Positions 16,186 to 25,735 of a stretch of DNA of 64,000 bases are shown here, one piece after another; the first letter of the stretch is position 1, and every line of letters starts with the position of its first letter. The stretch is from positions 62,001 through 126,000 of the forward strand of contig CBFHKX010000004.1 of assembly GCA_965656535.1 (NCBI GenBank), read 5' to 3'. The notes beneath the pieces were generated by a model. The model was not told where the DNA came from and did not search any database. It saw nothing but the letters and a program-made list of their open reading frames with translations. This DNA comes from Lishizhenia sp965656535. GTDB lineage: Bacteria; Bacteroidota; Bacteroidia; Flavobacteriales_D; Crocinitomicaceae. A program made the translations under genes and the position numbers.

Positions 16186-17766
16186 TTACTTTGCAGTCAT
16201 TTCTTTTGCCATTTTCACGGCGTTTTTAAGATCAACAACTCCACCTGTAACACTAAGTGTTCCGAATTTCACTTCTTTTTCAGAACCTGGTAATTCTTGG
16301 TCTGTTTCAGAATAGTCTCTTGCTGATTTTAGTAAAATTTCTTTTACTTGCAACATACTTAATTCTGGAAAATATCCTTTGATAAAAGCAGCAGCTCCTG
16401 CAACCATTGGAGACGCCATAGATGTACCTTGTAACTTCATGTATTTATTGTCAGGTATCGTATTGTATATTTCAAATCCAGGTGCAAAAACATCTACTTT
16501 GGTTTGTCCGTAATTTGAAAATACCGCAGCTAATTCTCCTTTTGTATTGCGCGTACTTGCTCCGATTGTTAAGTAATGCGTAAAAGGTTCTGTTTGACCA
16601 GGGAAATCAGACGTAGGGAAATTATCAGTAACGTCAACATCTGCATTGTCGTTCCCTGCTGCATGCACAAATAAAACACCTTTAGACTCTGCATATTTAA
16701 TTGCTTCTAATACAAATTCTGGGTGGTCTGAGTATCCTTTTCCAAAAGATCCATTAATAATCATCGCACCATTATCAACTGCATATCGAATCGCTAAGGC
16801 AATGTCTTTATCACGTTCATCTCCGTTTGGTACTGCGCGCAACGACATAAGTTTTACATTCGCAGCAACTCCATCACCTCCTAAATCATTTCCTCTAACA
16901 GATCCAATAATTCCTCCTACGTGTGTTCCATGCAATGCATCTGGACCTTCTACGTTATTGTTTCCATAATTAATATCCGTAATATCATCAGGGTTATCTC
17001 CAATTAAGGTTCTGTCATCGCAGTCAACGTTATAATTACAGTCAAGCATACCTTGAATTTGTTCTTTTTGCTTTTCAATTGCTTCTAAAGACAACTCTCC
17101 AGATTTCATTGCTATAGCAATACCTCTCATTTGTTTCATTTGAGCATCCTCTGGTTTCCATTTTTTAAGGTCTTTCAGTGAATACTCTTCTTTTCCTAGT
17201 GCTGTTGCAACAGTTCCTGGTACAGTAGGGATAATTTGATTGGCAAACATATCCATGTTGGCAAGTACACCTTCATATTCGGCTCTTGTGTTGTCGTAGT
17301 CTTCTTTTACTTTTAGGTACAATTCATACTCAACTTTATCTTCTGATTTAACATCTTCAGAAGCTCTACCTTCGTATTTAGGCTTTAATTTAGCGTAAAT
17401 ACGCGTTAGCTCTAGACGAGTAGCATCTATGTTTTCTCCTTCACTGTTTCCAAGAAAGTTCCATCCATGTATATCATCAATGTATCCATTATTGTCGTCG
17501 TCTATTCCGTTATTTGGAATTTCGTCCGTATTAATCCAAATTTGACCTTTTAAGTCTTCGTGCTCAACATCAATACCAGAGTCAATAACAGCAACTACAA
17601 CCTCTTTTGATTCTAATTTTTTGACCATTTTGTAGGCCTTTTCTGTTTGCATTCCTTTTTTACCGTTGTACCAGTTCACAATTTTTTTGTCAACTTGTCC
17701 GTAGACCATAGAACTCATTCCCATAAGCAATACAGGAAATACGATTTTTATTGTTATTTTTTTCAT
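16186..17766 (-). CDS. Secreted S8 (subtilisin-family) serine peptidase
   Basis: 526 residues from the ATG at 17766, which places a signal peptide at the N-terminus (about residues 1-23, ending VYG-Q); the longer frame from 17892 adds 42 residues before the signal and is rejected. Catalytic triad motifs: VVAVIDSGID (Asp62), ALHGTHVGGIIGSV (His) and GTSMASPMVAGAAAF (Ser); the oxyanion Asn is in HAAGNDN. An insertion of ~180 residues between the Asp and His motifs is rich in Lys/Glu and contains NGIDDDNNGYIDDIHGWNF, a Ca-binding-like Asp/Asn loop. No T9SS sorting domain is visible at the C-terminus. Divergent from a second S8 peptidase. Confidence 0.92.
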   Translation of the reverse strand: MKKITIKIVFPVLLMGMSSMVYGQVDKKIVNWYNGKKGMQTEKAYKMVKKLESKEVVVAVIDSGIDVEHEDLKGQIWINTDEIPNNGIDDDNNGYIDDIHGWNFLGNSEGENIDATRLELTRIYAKLKPKYEGRASEDVKSEDKVEYELYLKVKEDYDNTRAEYEGVLANMDMFANQIIPTVPGTVATALGKEEYSLKDLKKWKPEDAQMKQMRGIAIAMKSGELSLEAIEKQKEQIQGMLDCNYNVDCDDRTLIGDNPDDITDINYGNNNVEGPDALHGTHVGGIIGSVRGNDLGGDGVAANVKLMSLRAVPNGDERDKDIALAIRYAVDNGAMIINGSFGKGYSDHPEFVLEAIKYAESKGVLFVHAAGNDNADVDVTDNFPTSDFPGQTEPFTHYLTIGASTRNTKGELAAVFSNYGQTKVDVFAPGFEIYNTIPDNKYMKLQGTSMASPMVAGAAAFIKGYFPELSMLQVKEILLKSARDYSETDQELPGSEKEVKFGTLSVTGGVVDLKNAVKMAKEMTAK

Positions 17767-17845
17767 AAGCTTTTTAAAGAGTTTGAATTTAGTGTAAATA
17801 TTACTTTTTTTTAGAGAATTGACAGAAAAAATCGTACCATTTGAT

Positions 17846-17855
17846 GTAAATTTAC
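17846..17855. promoter_or_regulatory. Palindrome between divergent peptidase genes
   Basis: GTAAATTTAC is a perfect 10-bp palindrome; with flanks (GATGTAAATTTACGTC, 17843-17858) only one position pair breaks 16-bp symmetry. It lies in the 114-bp region between the two peptidase starts. A binding site for a shared regulator is possible but untested, and short AT-rich palindromes arise by chance. Confidence 0.3.
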
Positions 17856-17880
17856 GTCTTAAGGTTAAATTCATCTGTAA

Positions 17881-20202
17881 ATGGCTAATCAAATATCCTC
17901 TTTAATTGTATTGCTCTGCATAGCAGCATCGAGCTTTTCTCAAGTGAAAAAGTTTCAGTTTGATACTGTGTTAAAGGACTATGGAGAAAAAGTTGTTCCT
18001 TTCTCTTTACCCAATACTACTCAAAACAAAGCTTTCCTAATACAGCAAAATATTGTTATTAAACGCGCTACCGCAGACTTCTTATTTATTTCGGCAACAC
18101 CGCAGTGGATGTCTTCGCAGACAGAGAACGGAAATTTGAGCGATTTTTATTACGACTTTTCGAAACCTGTTACTTTGGATGACACAGCACGTGCCATGCA
18201 CTTTGTGAATGATGTACACAATGGCGTAAATCCATTAAAACAAAGTTTTACCGGAGAAGGTGTAATCATAGGATACGTTGATCAAGGTTTAGATTTCAAC
18301 CATCCAGACTTTATAGACGAAAACGGAGTATCTCGGGTACTAAGGTACTGGGATCATTCGCAGCCTATAAACGCTACAACACCCGCTTTGTACGGATATG
18401 GAACAATTTGCGATAGTACTTCTATTGCTAACGGGACGTGTACAAGTACTGAAGCAGGATCTGCTCACGGTACTACAGTTACAGGAATTGGTTCAGGTAA
18501 CGGCTTGGCTAATGGTATGAACAAAGGAATGGCTCCGAAATCAAACATTATTGTAGTTGAAACAAACTTTAATTTACCAAATTGGACGCTTACCATTGCG
18601 GATGCTTGTGATTATATTTTTAAAGTTGCAGACAGTTTGGGTATGCCGGCTATTGTTAATCTAAGTTTAGGAACTTACTTGGGTAGTCATGACGGAAACG
18701 ATCCAGCAGCAGAAATGATAGAAGATCTGTTAGAAGAAAAAGGTGGTAGAATTGTTGTTTCCGCAGCAGGAAATTCTGGTAATTGGGGGAAATACCATGT
18801 AAATGCTACGGTAGATCAGGATACTTCTTTTGTTTGGTTTTTGAATAATCCGAGCAATACTTTAGGAGCAAATAGAATTTATTTTGATTTATGGTCAGAC
18901 AATGCCGATGCTACTTTTGATTTTGCTTTTGCTGCTGATAGACCTGATTATTCTTTCGTTGGTAGAACAGCCTTTACTAATGCACAAGGTGTTGGCGGAC
19001 CCGTTTTGTACGATACAATTTATAACGCCTATCAAGAGCGAGTAGCAACTATAGAAGCTTATCCTCAAACAATAGGAACAAATTACCGACTGCAAGTATT
19101 GTTTACTACAGTAGATTCTCTCGATTATTTGTATCGTTTTGAAACTACAGGTTCGGGTATTTATGATTTATGGTCTTCAACAGTAATTGGTTATAACAAA
19201 ATAGTGGATGTTCTACCGACTAGTGCGGTAATGCCAGATATTATAAATTACAATGCACCGGATTCATTACAATCAATTGTTTCTAGTTGGAATTGTTCAG
19301 AAAAAGTAGTTTCTGTAGGTAACGTAAGGGCTAGATTAGGACATATAGACAATAATGGTAATCAATATTATCCAGCAGATTTAACAGATCCAGGTAAACT
19401 CTCTCCGAATTCTAGTAAGGGTCCGGCAAGAAACGGTACAATAAAACCAACCATTGCAGCAAGTGGTGATGTAACCTTGGCTGCAGGGCCTTTGTTTCTG
19501 ATTAATGATCCTGGTTTTAACGCGGTAATTGATGCGGGTGGTTTTCATGTAAGAAATGGTGGTACTTCTATGGCTTCTCCAACTGTTGCAGGTATTGCAG
19601 CACTCTACTTAGAACAGTGTAATACTGCTACTTATCAGGATTTTATGTCTGCAATAGAGCAAAGTGCAATTCAAGACAATTTTACGGGGGTGACTCCCAA
19701 TTTTGCTTATGGTTATGGTAAAATACATGCTTTTAATATGATGACGCAGGATTACCCTACAATTACAGAACAAGGCAATACCTTTCAAGCTTCTTTACAC
19801 GACAATTATCAGTGGTTTTTGGATGGAAACTTACTAACCGGAGAAACGACGTCTAGCATAACACCAACACAAGTTGGTTTCTACAGTGTAGGAGTAGATA
19901 TAGGTTCTGGTTGTTTTGTATTCAGTGATAGTTTACAATTTTATGTAAATATTTTAGAAAATCATATAGATGATGTTGTTGTCTATCCTAACCCTACTAA
20001 AGCTATAATTAGTATTAGAGGTTTACAAGGTTTGAATGTTGATTATCACCTTAAAAATATCTTAGGTCAAACAATCCCTTTTCAAAAAACAATCCTTGAT
20101 GGTAGTACACAGCTTGATTTTTCTTCTGAAAGGAAAGGAGTTTACTTTTTAACTCTTTTTGATCAAGAACAGCAACACACAATTAAAGTTATAAAGGAAT
20201 AG
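17881..20202 (+). CDS. Secreted S8 peptidase with T9SS sorting domain
   Basis: 773-residue subtilisin-family peptidase with signal peptide about 1-21 (ending SFSQ). Catalytic motifs: IIGYVDQGLDFNHPDF (Asp134), GSAHGTTVTGIG (His, about 198) and GGTSMASPTVAGIAALY (Ser, about 564). Between His and Ser lies a long insertion with Asn-Pro-rich strands, as in lantibiotic-type or Bacteroidota exported subtilases. After about 640 there is an Ig-like stretch (FQASLHDNYQWFLDG), then a type A T9SS domain beginning VYPNPTKAIISI and ending FFLTLF-like strands and KVIKE. It is therefore probably exported through the outer membrane and cell-surface attached or released. Confidence 0.93.
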   Translation: MANQISSLIVLLCIAASSFSQVKKFQFDTVLKDYGEKVVPFSLPNTTQNKAFLIQQNIVIKRATADFLFISATPQWMSSQTENGNLSDFYYDFSKPVTLDDTARAMHFVNDVHNGVNPLKQSFTGEGVIIGYVDQGLDFNHPDFIDENGVSRVLRYWDHSQPINATTPALYGYGTICDSTSIANGTCTSTEAGSAHGTTVTGIGSGNGLANGMNKGMAPKSNIIVVETNFNLPNWTLTIADACDYIFKVADSLGMPAIVNLSLGTYLGSHDGNDPAAEMIEDLLEEKGGRIVVSAAGNSGNWGKYHVNATVDQDTSFVWFLNNPSNTLGANRIYFDLWSDNADATFDFAFAADRPDYSFVGRTAFTNAQGVGGPVLYDTIYNAYQERVATIEAYPQTIGTNYRLQVLFTTVDSLDYLYRFETTGSGIYDLWSSTVIGYNKIVDVLPTSAVMPDIINYNAPDSLQSIVSSWNCSEKVVSVGNVRARLGHIDNNGNQYYPADLTDPGKLSPNSSKGPARNGTIKPTIAASGDVTLAAGPLFLINDPGFNAVIDAGGFHVRNGGTSMASPTVAGIAALYLEQCNTATYQDFMSAIEQSAIQDNFTGVTPNFAYGYGKIHAFNMMTQDYPTITEQGNTFQASLHDNYQWFLDGNLLTGETTSSITPTQVGFYSVGVDIGSGCFVFSDSLQFYVNILENHIDDVVVYPNPTKAIISIRGLQGLNVDYHLKNILGQTIPFQKTILDGSTQLDFSSERKGVYFLTLFDQEQQHTIKVIKE

Positions 20203-20256
20203 TAATATTTCATTGAATCTCTTAAATTTGGCTCGAATTAAGTATTTAAAAAATAT

Positions 20257-20991
20257 ATGAATCTTTCAGGAATTATTTCAATCTCGGGTAGACCGGGACT
20301 TTACTCAGTAGTAGCGCAAGGAAAAAACAATGTTATTGTTCAATCTTTGTCTGATAACAAACGTTTTCCGGCGTATGCTTCGGATAGAATATCAGCGCTA
20401 GAAGATATAAGTATATACACCTATGAAGGAGATGTACCGCTTAAAGAAGTATACACTAAATTGTACGAGAAAGAAGATGGTAAAGAAACAATTTCTCATA
20501 AAGAGAGTGCAAATAAATTAACAGCTTACTTAGAAGAAATTTTGCCTGATTACGATAGAGAGAGAGTCTATCCTTCTGATGTAAAGAAGTTATTTCAATG
20601 GTATAATTTACTTCACAAACACGGTGCATTAGTGCTTGAAGAAGAGAGCGAATCCATTGAAGATGCTGTTGTAGTGGAGGAGGAGAAAAAGACAGAAGCA
20701 AAGCCTAAGAAGGCACCCGCTAAAAAAGCAGCTTCTAAAGGAGATGATTTAAAGAAAATTGAAGGAGCAGGACCAAAAGCAGCTGAAGCGCTTGTAAATG
20801 CAGGATTAGATACTTTTGCGAAAGTTGCCAAAGCAAAGCCAGAAAAGCTTTCAACTATACTATCTGAGGCAAGTTCTAGATTGTCACATATTTCAACAGA
20901 AACTTGGCCTGAGCAAGCAAAACTTGCTGCCGATGGTAAATGGGATGAATTAAAAGCCTTACAAGCAAAGCTTGATGGAGGTAAGAAGTAG
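20257..20991 (+). CDS. DUF5606-type protein with C-terminal helix-hairpin-helix
   Basis: 244 residues. Residues 1-~130 match the Bacteroidota DUF5606 type (MNLSGIISISGRPGLYSVVAQGKN, then SLSDNKRFPAYASDRISALED), whose function is unknown. A low-complexity acidic then Lys/Ala-rich linker (about 130-165) leads to a helix-hairpin-helix domain (DDLKKIEGAGPKAAEALVNAG, about 165-185) of the kind used for non-specific DNA or RNA contacts and also found as a fusion tail on ribosomal proteins in this phylum. This suggests a nucleic-acid or ribosome-associated role (inference). A strong terminator follows. Confidence 0.8.
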   Translation: MNLSGIISISGRPGLYSVVAQGKNNVIVQSLSDNKRFPAYASDRISALEDISIYTYEGDVPLKEVYTKLYEKEDGKETISHKESANKLTAYLEEILPDYDRERVYPSDVKKLFQWYNLLHKHGALVLEEESESIEDAVVVEEEKKTEAKPKKAPAKKAASKGDDLKKIEGAGPKAAEALVNAGLDTFAKVAKAKPEKLSTILSEASSRLSHISTETWPEQAKLAADGKWDELKALQAKLDGGKK

Positions 20992-21010
20992 TTATACTTT
21001 ATATAAAATT

Positions 21011-21040
21011 AAAAAAGGAACACAAGCGTGTTCCTTTTTT
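21011..21040. terminator. Bidirectional intrinsic terminator
   Basis: 13-bp perfect arms (AAAAAAGGAACAC and its complement) around the loop AAGC, between convergent genes ending at 20991 and 21062. The A- and T-runs make it functional on both strands. Confidence 0.9.
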
Positions 21041-21061
21041 TGTGCTTCTATTTTACTTTTT

Positions 21062-22555
21062 CTATAATCTGAATCTAGCAAATCCGAATGCAGTTGAAAG
21101 ACTATTAGCATCGTCTTGAAAGAAGTTAAGTGCATCAGCAGAAGAGATACCAAATTCATATGCACCTTCTTTAAGAATAAAGTTAATACCTACTGGAATG
21201 TTGTTTTGATAGAGTCCTCCACCAAAATATCCTGCACTTAACTGTAACCATTTTACAGGTCTGAAATCTCCTCCAACGGAAATAATAGCATTTTGTATGT
21301 TTCCTGGCGCATCTTTATTGAAGGGCGCAACTATATCTATACCTACGTTTAATTGCTTAAATGGTTTAATGCTTCCACCAAGTCTAATGTTAGCAGCATT
21401 GCGTACTTTGTATTCTTCTTTTCCAACCAATGTTAAAATACCATTTCCATTAACTAATTGATTAATAGATTCGGTAATACTGGCATCATTTAGTCCGTTT
21501 ATAGAAAGGCTACCCAGCAAAGTATCTTTTACTTCGTAAACATTTCTATCAAAAGTTACGCTTCCTAAGTTATTAACGCTTGCAGCAAAGGTGAAGATTT
21601 TGGCCATTTTTACAGATGCAGATAAGTCATAACCGTAACCTTGACCTACTCGTTGTGGAAAATCTCTTATATTTTGCATAACAGCAGAAGGGTTACTAAT
21701 TGCAGCAGTACCATAATTAATGTTAAACGTTGGCGAAATAGAAGAGTGCATGTTAATCTGGTTTCCGTCTGATTCTAAATCAAACAAGGCCATAGATTGT
21801 ATATATCTTGCACTTACGCCAACATATACAGCAAGTTTGTTTGGGTTACCAAAAAGTTTTCTACCGTACCCAATGTTCCATTCTCTGTCCCATCTTAGCT
21901 TTATCTTACTGTCTTTTGTAATTTCACTTAACGCCAAAGGATTGTTAATGTTACCTTGAATTGCAGCTTCTAAAGTATCTGTGCTTATATCCGGTCTATT
22001 GGCAACGGTAGAGGTATCGTTTCCAAAAACCACGGTAAGCGAATCAAAATAACTTGCAAGTTGACCTCTAAAAACTAAGTCTGTTGTTTCTTGGTTCAAT
22101 TGAGAAAACCAGTTGTATTTTTCTCTCACTTGTATGGCTATTCCACCTAATTTTTGATTTTGAAAAGAAGCCCCAAACCAATTATAGTTTGCGCTGATTG
22201 CAACACCTTGTTCTGCATATTGTGCTGCTGCTTCGCGCTGTTGGTCCCAATCAAAACCAGAGCTATTACTATTAAAAATTTGGTCTTTTACTGCATTGGT
22301 TAAGTTCCGTAATTTATCTTTAGTAAGCGCCGTACTGTAAACGCCAAAAGCTAATTCTGAGGTTCCAAATGTAATTGGTTTTTTTTCATATTCAAGCTCA
22401 AAGCCAAGCGCAGAAGCATTTATTCCTAAGCACTGATAATCTGTTAGAAAAGTTGTGGCTACACCTTTTCCAACAGCCGTATAAGCTGCGTTTTGAGTTT
22501 GAGTAAAAGAGAAGGTAGAGAAAAAGAAAGTGCCTAATAAAAGTAGTTTTTTCAT
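21062..22555 (-). CDS. DUF5723-type outer-membrane barrel protein
   Basis: 497 residues with a signal peptide (about 1-20, ending SFTQ) and a long run of amphipathic beta strands that ends in an aromatic/Arg strand (FGFARFRL), as expected for an outer-membrane barrel. The opening LGINASALGFE and the pattern of strands (IGYGRKLFGNPNKLAVYVGV, NVGIDIVAPF, LQLSAGYFGGG) fit Bacteroidota DUF5723 proteins. No TonB box or plug. Function unknown. The thioredoxin-like gene lies 50 bases upstream on the same strand and may share its transcript. Confidence 0.78.
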   Translation of the reverse strand: MKKLLLLGTFFFSTFSFTQTQNAAYTAVGKGVATTFLTDYQCLGINASALGFELEYEKKPITFGTSELAFGVYSTALTKDKLRNLTNAVKDQIFNSNSSGFDWDQQREAAAQYAEQGVAISANYNWFGASFQNQKLGGIAIQVREKYNWFSQLNQETTDLVFRGQLASYFDSLTVVFGNDTSTVANRPDISTDTLEAAIQGNINNPLALSEITKDSKIKLRWDREWNIGYGRKLFGNPNKLAVYVGVSARYIQSMALFDLESDGNQINMHSSISPTFNINYGTAAISNPSAVMQNIRDFPQRVGQGYGYDLSASVKMAKIFTFAASVNNLGSVTFDRNVYEVKDTLLGSLSINGLNDASITESINQLVNGNGILTLVGKEEYKVRNAANIRLGGSIKPFKQLNVGIDIVAPFNKDAPGNIQNAIISVGGDFRPVKWLQLSAGYFGGGLYQNNIPVGINFILKEGAYEFGISSADALNFFQDDANSLSTAFGFARFRL

Positions 22556-22604
22556 AATGGGTTAATCTTTAGATGCTTTCAAAGGTACTTCTTTTTTTAA
22601 AAAG

Positions 22605-23162
22605 TCATATTTTCCATTTAATTCCGCAACCGATAGAGGGTAATTGTTCTTTTCTGGGTGCTTCTCCAGCAATTAACTCATCAAGTACCTGTGCTAAATC
22701 CTCGCCAGTTACAGGAATATGGTTTCCAGGTCTTGAGGAATCAAATTGACCGTGATAATAGCAGTTGTCATTCTGGTCAAAAACATAAATATCAGGTGTA
22801 CATGTTGCATCGTATCGTCTGGCAATTTCTTGTGTTTCGTCATATAAATAAGGAAAACTATATTCTAGTTCTTCTGCATGTATACGCATCATACCAGGAG
22901 AGTCTTGCGGATAACGCATTACGTCGTTAGAGGATATAGCAACAAAACCTATTCCTTTATTTTGAAATGTGTTAGCAAGTTCTACTAATTTATCGTTAAT
23001 GTGCAGGACAAACGGACAATGGTTACAGATGAAAAGTACAACAGTTCCTTTTCCTCCTTTACATGCTTCAAACGTAAAGTAGTCTTCTGTAATTACATCT
23101 ATTAATTTAAATTCAGGTGCGAGTGTACCTATTGGAAATGTGTTTGATTCGGTTAATGCCAT
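22605..23162 (-). CDS. Thioredoxin-family (redoxin/AhpC-TSA-like) protein
   Basis: 185 residues with a thioredoxin fold of the thiol-disulphide/peroxiredoxin-like group. APEFKLIDVITEDYFTFEACKG opens the domain; the active-site strand is VVLFICNHCPFVLHI with a C-N-H-C pair (about residues 46-49) followed by the conserved Pro, and YLYDETQEIARRYDATCTPDIYVFD carries the cis-Pro loop. There is no signal peptide, so it is cytoplasmic. Widespread in Bacteroidota; probably acts in redox control, partner unknown. Confidence 0.85.
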   Translation of the reverse strand: MALTESNTFPIGTLAPEFKLIDVITEDYFTFEACKGGKGTVVLFICNHCPFVLHINDKLVELANTFQNKGIGFVAISSNDVMRYPQDSPGMMRIHAEELEYSFPYLYDETQEIARRYDATCTPDIYVFDQNDNCYYHGQFDSSRPGNHIPVTGEDLAQVLDELIAGEAPRKEQLPSIGCGIKWKI

Positions 23163-23236
23163 ATCTGCTAATTTTATTAACGAAAATAGTAACTATTCTG
23201 CAGATAAATTCCGTTCTTTAGGGTATGGATATGATA

Positions 23237-24316
23237 ATGTCAAAAAAGAAGCCTGTTTTTCCCATAAGCGATACGTTAAGAACGTATTTAGAGGATTATG
23301 ATAGGGAAGAAGACATTGCTTTGACTTATGACGATATGAAAAGGTGGAGCGAAAGTTTACCTGTTTTAGACAACGATGGAAACGATACGTTGTGGAGAAG
23401 TGTGATGTATCCACAGTCAGATCAGACAGAGATTTTTAATGGACTTAGAGAAATCTATGCACTCTTGAAAACAGATGGAGATATGGACATAATTAATCAC
23501 CTTAGTATTTCATGTATAGAATATTGCTTGTTTGGAAACTCTAATCCATTTCGTATCAAGATTGTGAACATGATGAATGATAATCACGATTATTTTTATA
23601 TCAAAAAAGCAGATGCAAGTAGGGTATATGGTTTAGAGTTAGAACACATTATGAGTCCGAACCGAATTAGTTACATTATTGATGGTGATACTTTAGTTGA
23701 AGATCACATAGCGGGTATTCCTGGAGATGTTTTTATTGAGAGCTATATGGATAACAATCCAAATTTTTATGCTGTTGGTATGGCTAAAGAATTCGTGAAG
23801 TTTAATGAGCGATGTTTTATTATGCTTTTGGGAGATATGCGTTCGTATAACTATGTGGTAGATATTACTCCTGATTTTGATAAAGAACAATACAGAACTA
23901 GAACAATTGATTTTGATCAACTGTGTTACGAAGGAAGAATGAACTTTTACAAGCCTCAATATTATAAAGAGAACAGGAAAATTGTTTCTTTTTGCATGGA
24001 AACCTTATCGCATGAAACAGTTGCTCAATACCAACACGAAGAGAGGAGTTTAATGAAGAAAAGGTACCACGTTGAAAAGAATAGAATTACTCAATTGCTG
24101 GAAAGTTTAAGTTTAGACAATCTTTCTACTCACGAAAAAAGAACCTCTCTCATTAAAGATTTAAATAAATACCACAACACAACAAAGTTTTCAAATTGCC
24201 AAACAATGGGGGAAGTACTGCGTATACATTTAGATTTAATGCTAGGAAAGCCCAAGCCAAAGAAATTGAAGGTTAGGGCAGTGTACAAAGTAGAAGGCTC
24301 TAGTTCTGTTGATTGA
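23237..24316 (+). CDS. Conserved-looking protein of unknown function
   Basis: I do not recognise a family. The product is 359 residues from the ATG at 23237 (363 from an in-frame ATG at 23225), soluble, with no signal peptide or membrane span. It is acidic in the first half (YLEDYDREEDIALTYDDMKRW) and strongly basic at the C-terminus (KPKPKKLKVRAVYK). The last third is helical and Lys/Arg-rich (HEERSLMKKRYHVEKNRITQLLESL). Its 3' end overlaps the convergent gene at 24300 by 17 bases. Composition matches the neighbours, so it is resident. Confidence 0.7.
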   Translation: MSKKKPVFPISDTLRTYLEDYDREEDIALTYDDMKRWSESLPVLDNDGNDTLWRSVMYPQSDQTEIFNGLREIYALLKTDGDMDIINHLSISCIEYCLFGNSNPFRIKIVNMMNDNHDYFYIKKADASRVYGLELEHIMSPNRISYIIDGDTLVEDHIAGIPGDVFIESYMDNNPNFYAVGMAKEFVKFNERCFIMLLGDMRSYNYVVDITPDFDKEQYRTRTIDFDQLCYEGRMNFYKPQYYKENRKIVSFCMETLSHETVAQYQHEERSLMKKRYHVEKNRITQLLESLSLDNLSTHEKRTSLIKDLNKYHNTTKFSNCQTMGEVLRIHLDLMLGKPKPKKLKVRAVYKVEGSSSVD

Positions 24317-25730
24317 GATAAAGTCGTTTAATTTCTATAAAAGTATTTTCAATCGTCTTTCTATCGCCGTTTGGTTTTGGTCCTAAAGCATTTGGAGAAA
24401 CAATATACCCTTGCGCATCAATTAAAGCATAGCTTGCAAAGCTTTTAATATTAAACTGATCTAGTAGTAATGCATTTTCTTCGAGTATTACTAAATCCCA
24501 AGAGATTTGGTTCTTTTTTTTGAATTTTTCGAGATTAAATGTTGTTATGTTATCTACAACTAAAACAGTTGTGAAATGTATAAACGGCTTGTACGCTTCG
24601 TGGATTTCTTTTAATAAGGCAATTTCAGATGTAGAAATAGGAATGTTTTCTTTTGTAAATTGTATATAATGGAAGCTAGATAAATAGTCAACCCTACTTT
24701 TTTTAATTCCATTTATGGTTAATATATAGTTGGGTGCACGCGCTCCTGGAACGAGTTCTACAAGTCTACTTTTTATGTTTTGAGCAATCAATTTGTTTTC
24801 TGAAAAAAGTGCATAATTCGCTAAACTATCCAGAACACGCAGAATGTTTGTTTGCGGATAATCGGGCGAGTAATATACGTCGCTTAGTAGTTTGAGTGTA
24901 ACTACTTCTCGTAACTTTCTATTGTGCATTAATGCATAGTCATTACCTAAAGCTTGCATAATCAGTGTTGGAGAAGCTTTTACAATACCTTGATAGAAAA
25001 GATTGTTACTTGCTTTGGAAAGTTTCAATTGATAGTTGTCGTAGTAATTTGAGATGTACTCCATGTATCTATCATTTGTATAAAGAACAGTAAAGGGTTT
25101 GATGTAGAAATCATATTTTTCATATTTGTTTCTTGCGCCTATAAAATTTAAATCGTCTAGTGATGCTATTCCGTATCGAATATAATTTTTAAAAAATTCT
25201 GAGGTATCTGCTTTATATTTTTCGGCGGTTTCTGCTTTAAATTTATCCAATGCGCCAACAAATTCGTTTTCTTTTTTATCTGTTCTTCTATAATTTTTTT
25301 TCAAAAAAGTAAGCATTTCCTCTTCGAACGTGAGTGTTTTGTAGTTGATATCCGTACTATCCAATCCTCCAAAAAAGTATTCTACCAAATTTCCTTCCGG
25401 TCTATATGCGTTGTAAGGAGATTTATCTCGAACGTAAATATCGTATCTTCCTTTTGGCTGTAGGTATAAATAAAAATAGTTTTTGCCTATTTCTACTTTT
25501 ACTTTTTGAATATGTTTAGTGTAAAAATTAAACTTAAAGGTACTGTCTGCTTTAACAGTAGTTTGCGCAATTACTTTGGTTTTTAAAGATAGGTAATCTT
25601 CTATCTCGTAAACAGTAGCTGTGCAATTGGCACAATTTTGAGCATAACCTTCCAGACTTACAATTGCTTTTTGAGCAAAAGAAGAGAGTGAGAGTAAAGA
25701 AATAATTAATAGAGCAATGTATTTGTTCAT
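24300..25730 (-). CDS. Degenerate TlpA-like exported protein lacking the CXXC motif
   Basis: 476 residues with a signal peptide (about 1-19, ending SFA-Q). The architecture resembles Bacteroidota TlpA-family proteins: an N-terminal beta-rich DUF4369-like part (VSLEGYAQNCANC, ADSTFKFNFYTKHIQKVKVEIGKNYFYLYLQPKG), a helical middle, and a C-terminal thioredoxin-like fold starting near LVPGARAPNYIL and ending YALIDAQGYIVSPNALGPKP. Where catalytic CXXC would be expected (after SFHYIQFTKENIP) there is no cysteine pair, so it is unlikely to be an oxidoreductase. The stop is five bases before coaD's region on the same strand, so it may be co-transcribed with coaD. Confidence 0.72.
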   Translation of the reverse strand: MNKYIALLIISLLSLSSFAQKAIVSLEGYAQNCANCTATVYEIEDYLSLKTKVIAQTTVKADSTFKFNFYTKHIQKVKVEIGKNYFYLYLQPKGRYDIYVRDKSPYNAYRPEGNLVEYFFGGLDSTDINYKTLTFEEEMLTFLKKNYRRTDKKENEFVGALDKFKAETAEKYKADTSEFFKNYIRYGIASLDDLNFIGARNKYEKYDFYIKPFTVLYTNDRYMEYISNYYDNYQLKLSKASNNLFYQGIVKASPTLIMQALGNDYALMHNRKLREVVTLKLLSDVYYSPDYPQTNILRVLDSLANYALFSENKLIAQNIKSRLVELVPGARAPNYILTINGIKKSRVDYLSSFHYIQFTKENIPISTSEIALLKEIHEAYKPFIHFTTVLVVDNITTFNLEKFKKKNQISWDLVILEENALLLDQFNIKSFASYALIDAQGYIVSPNALGPKPNGDRKTIENTFIEIKRLYLNQQN

Positions 25731-25735
25731 AATAT

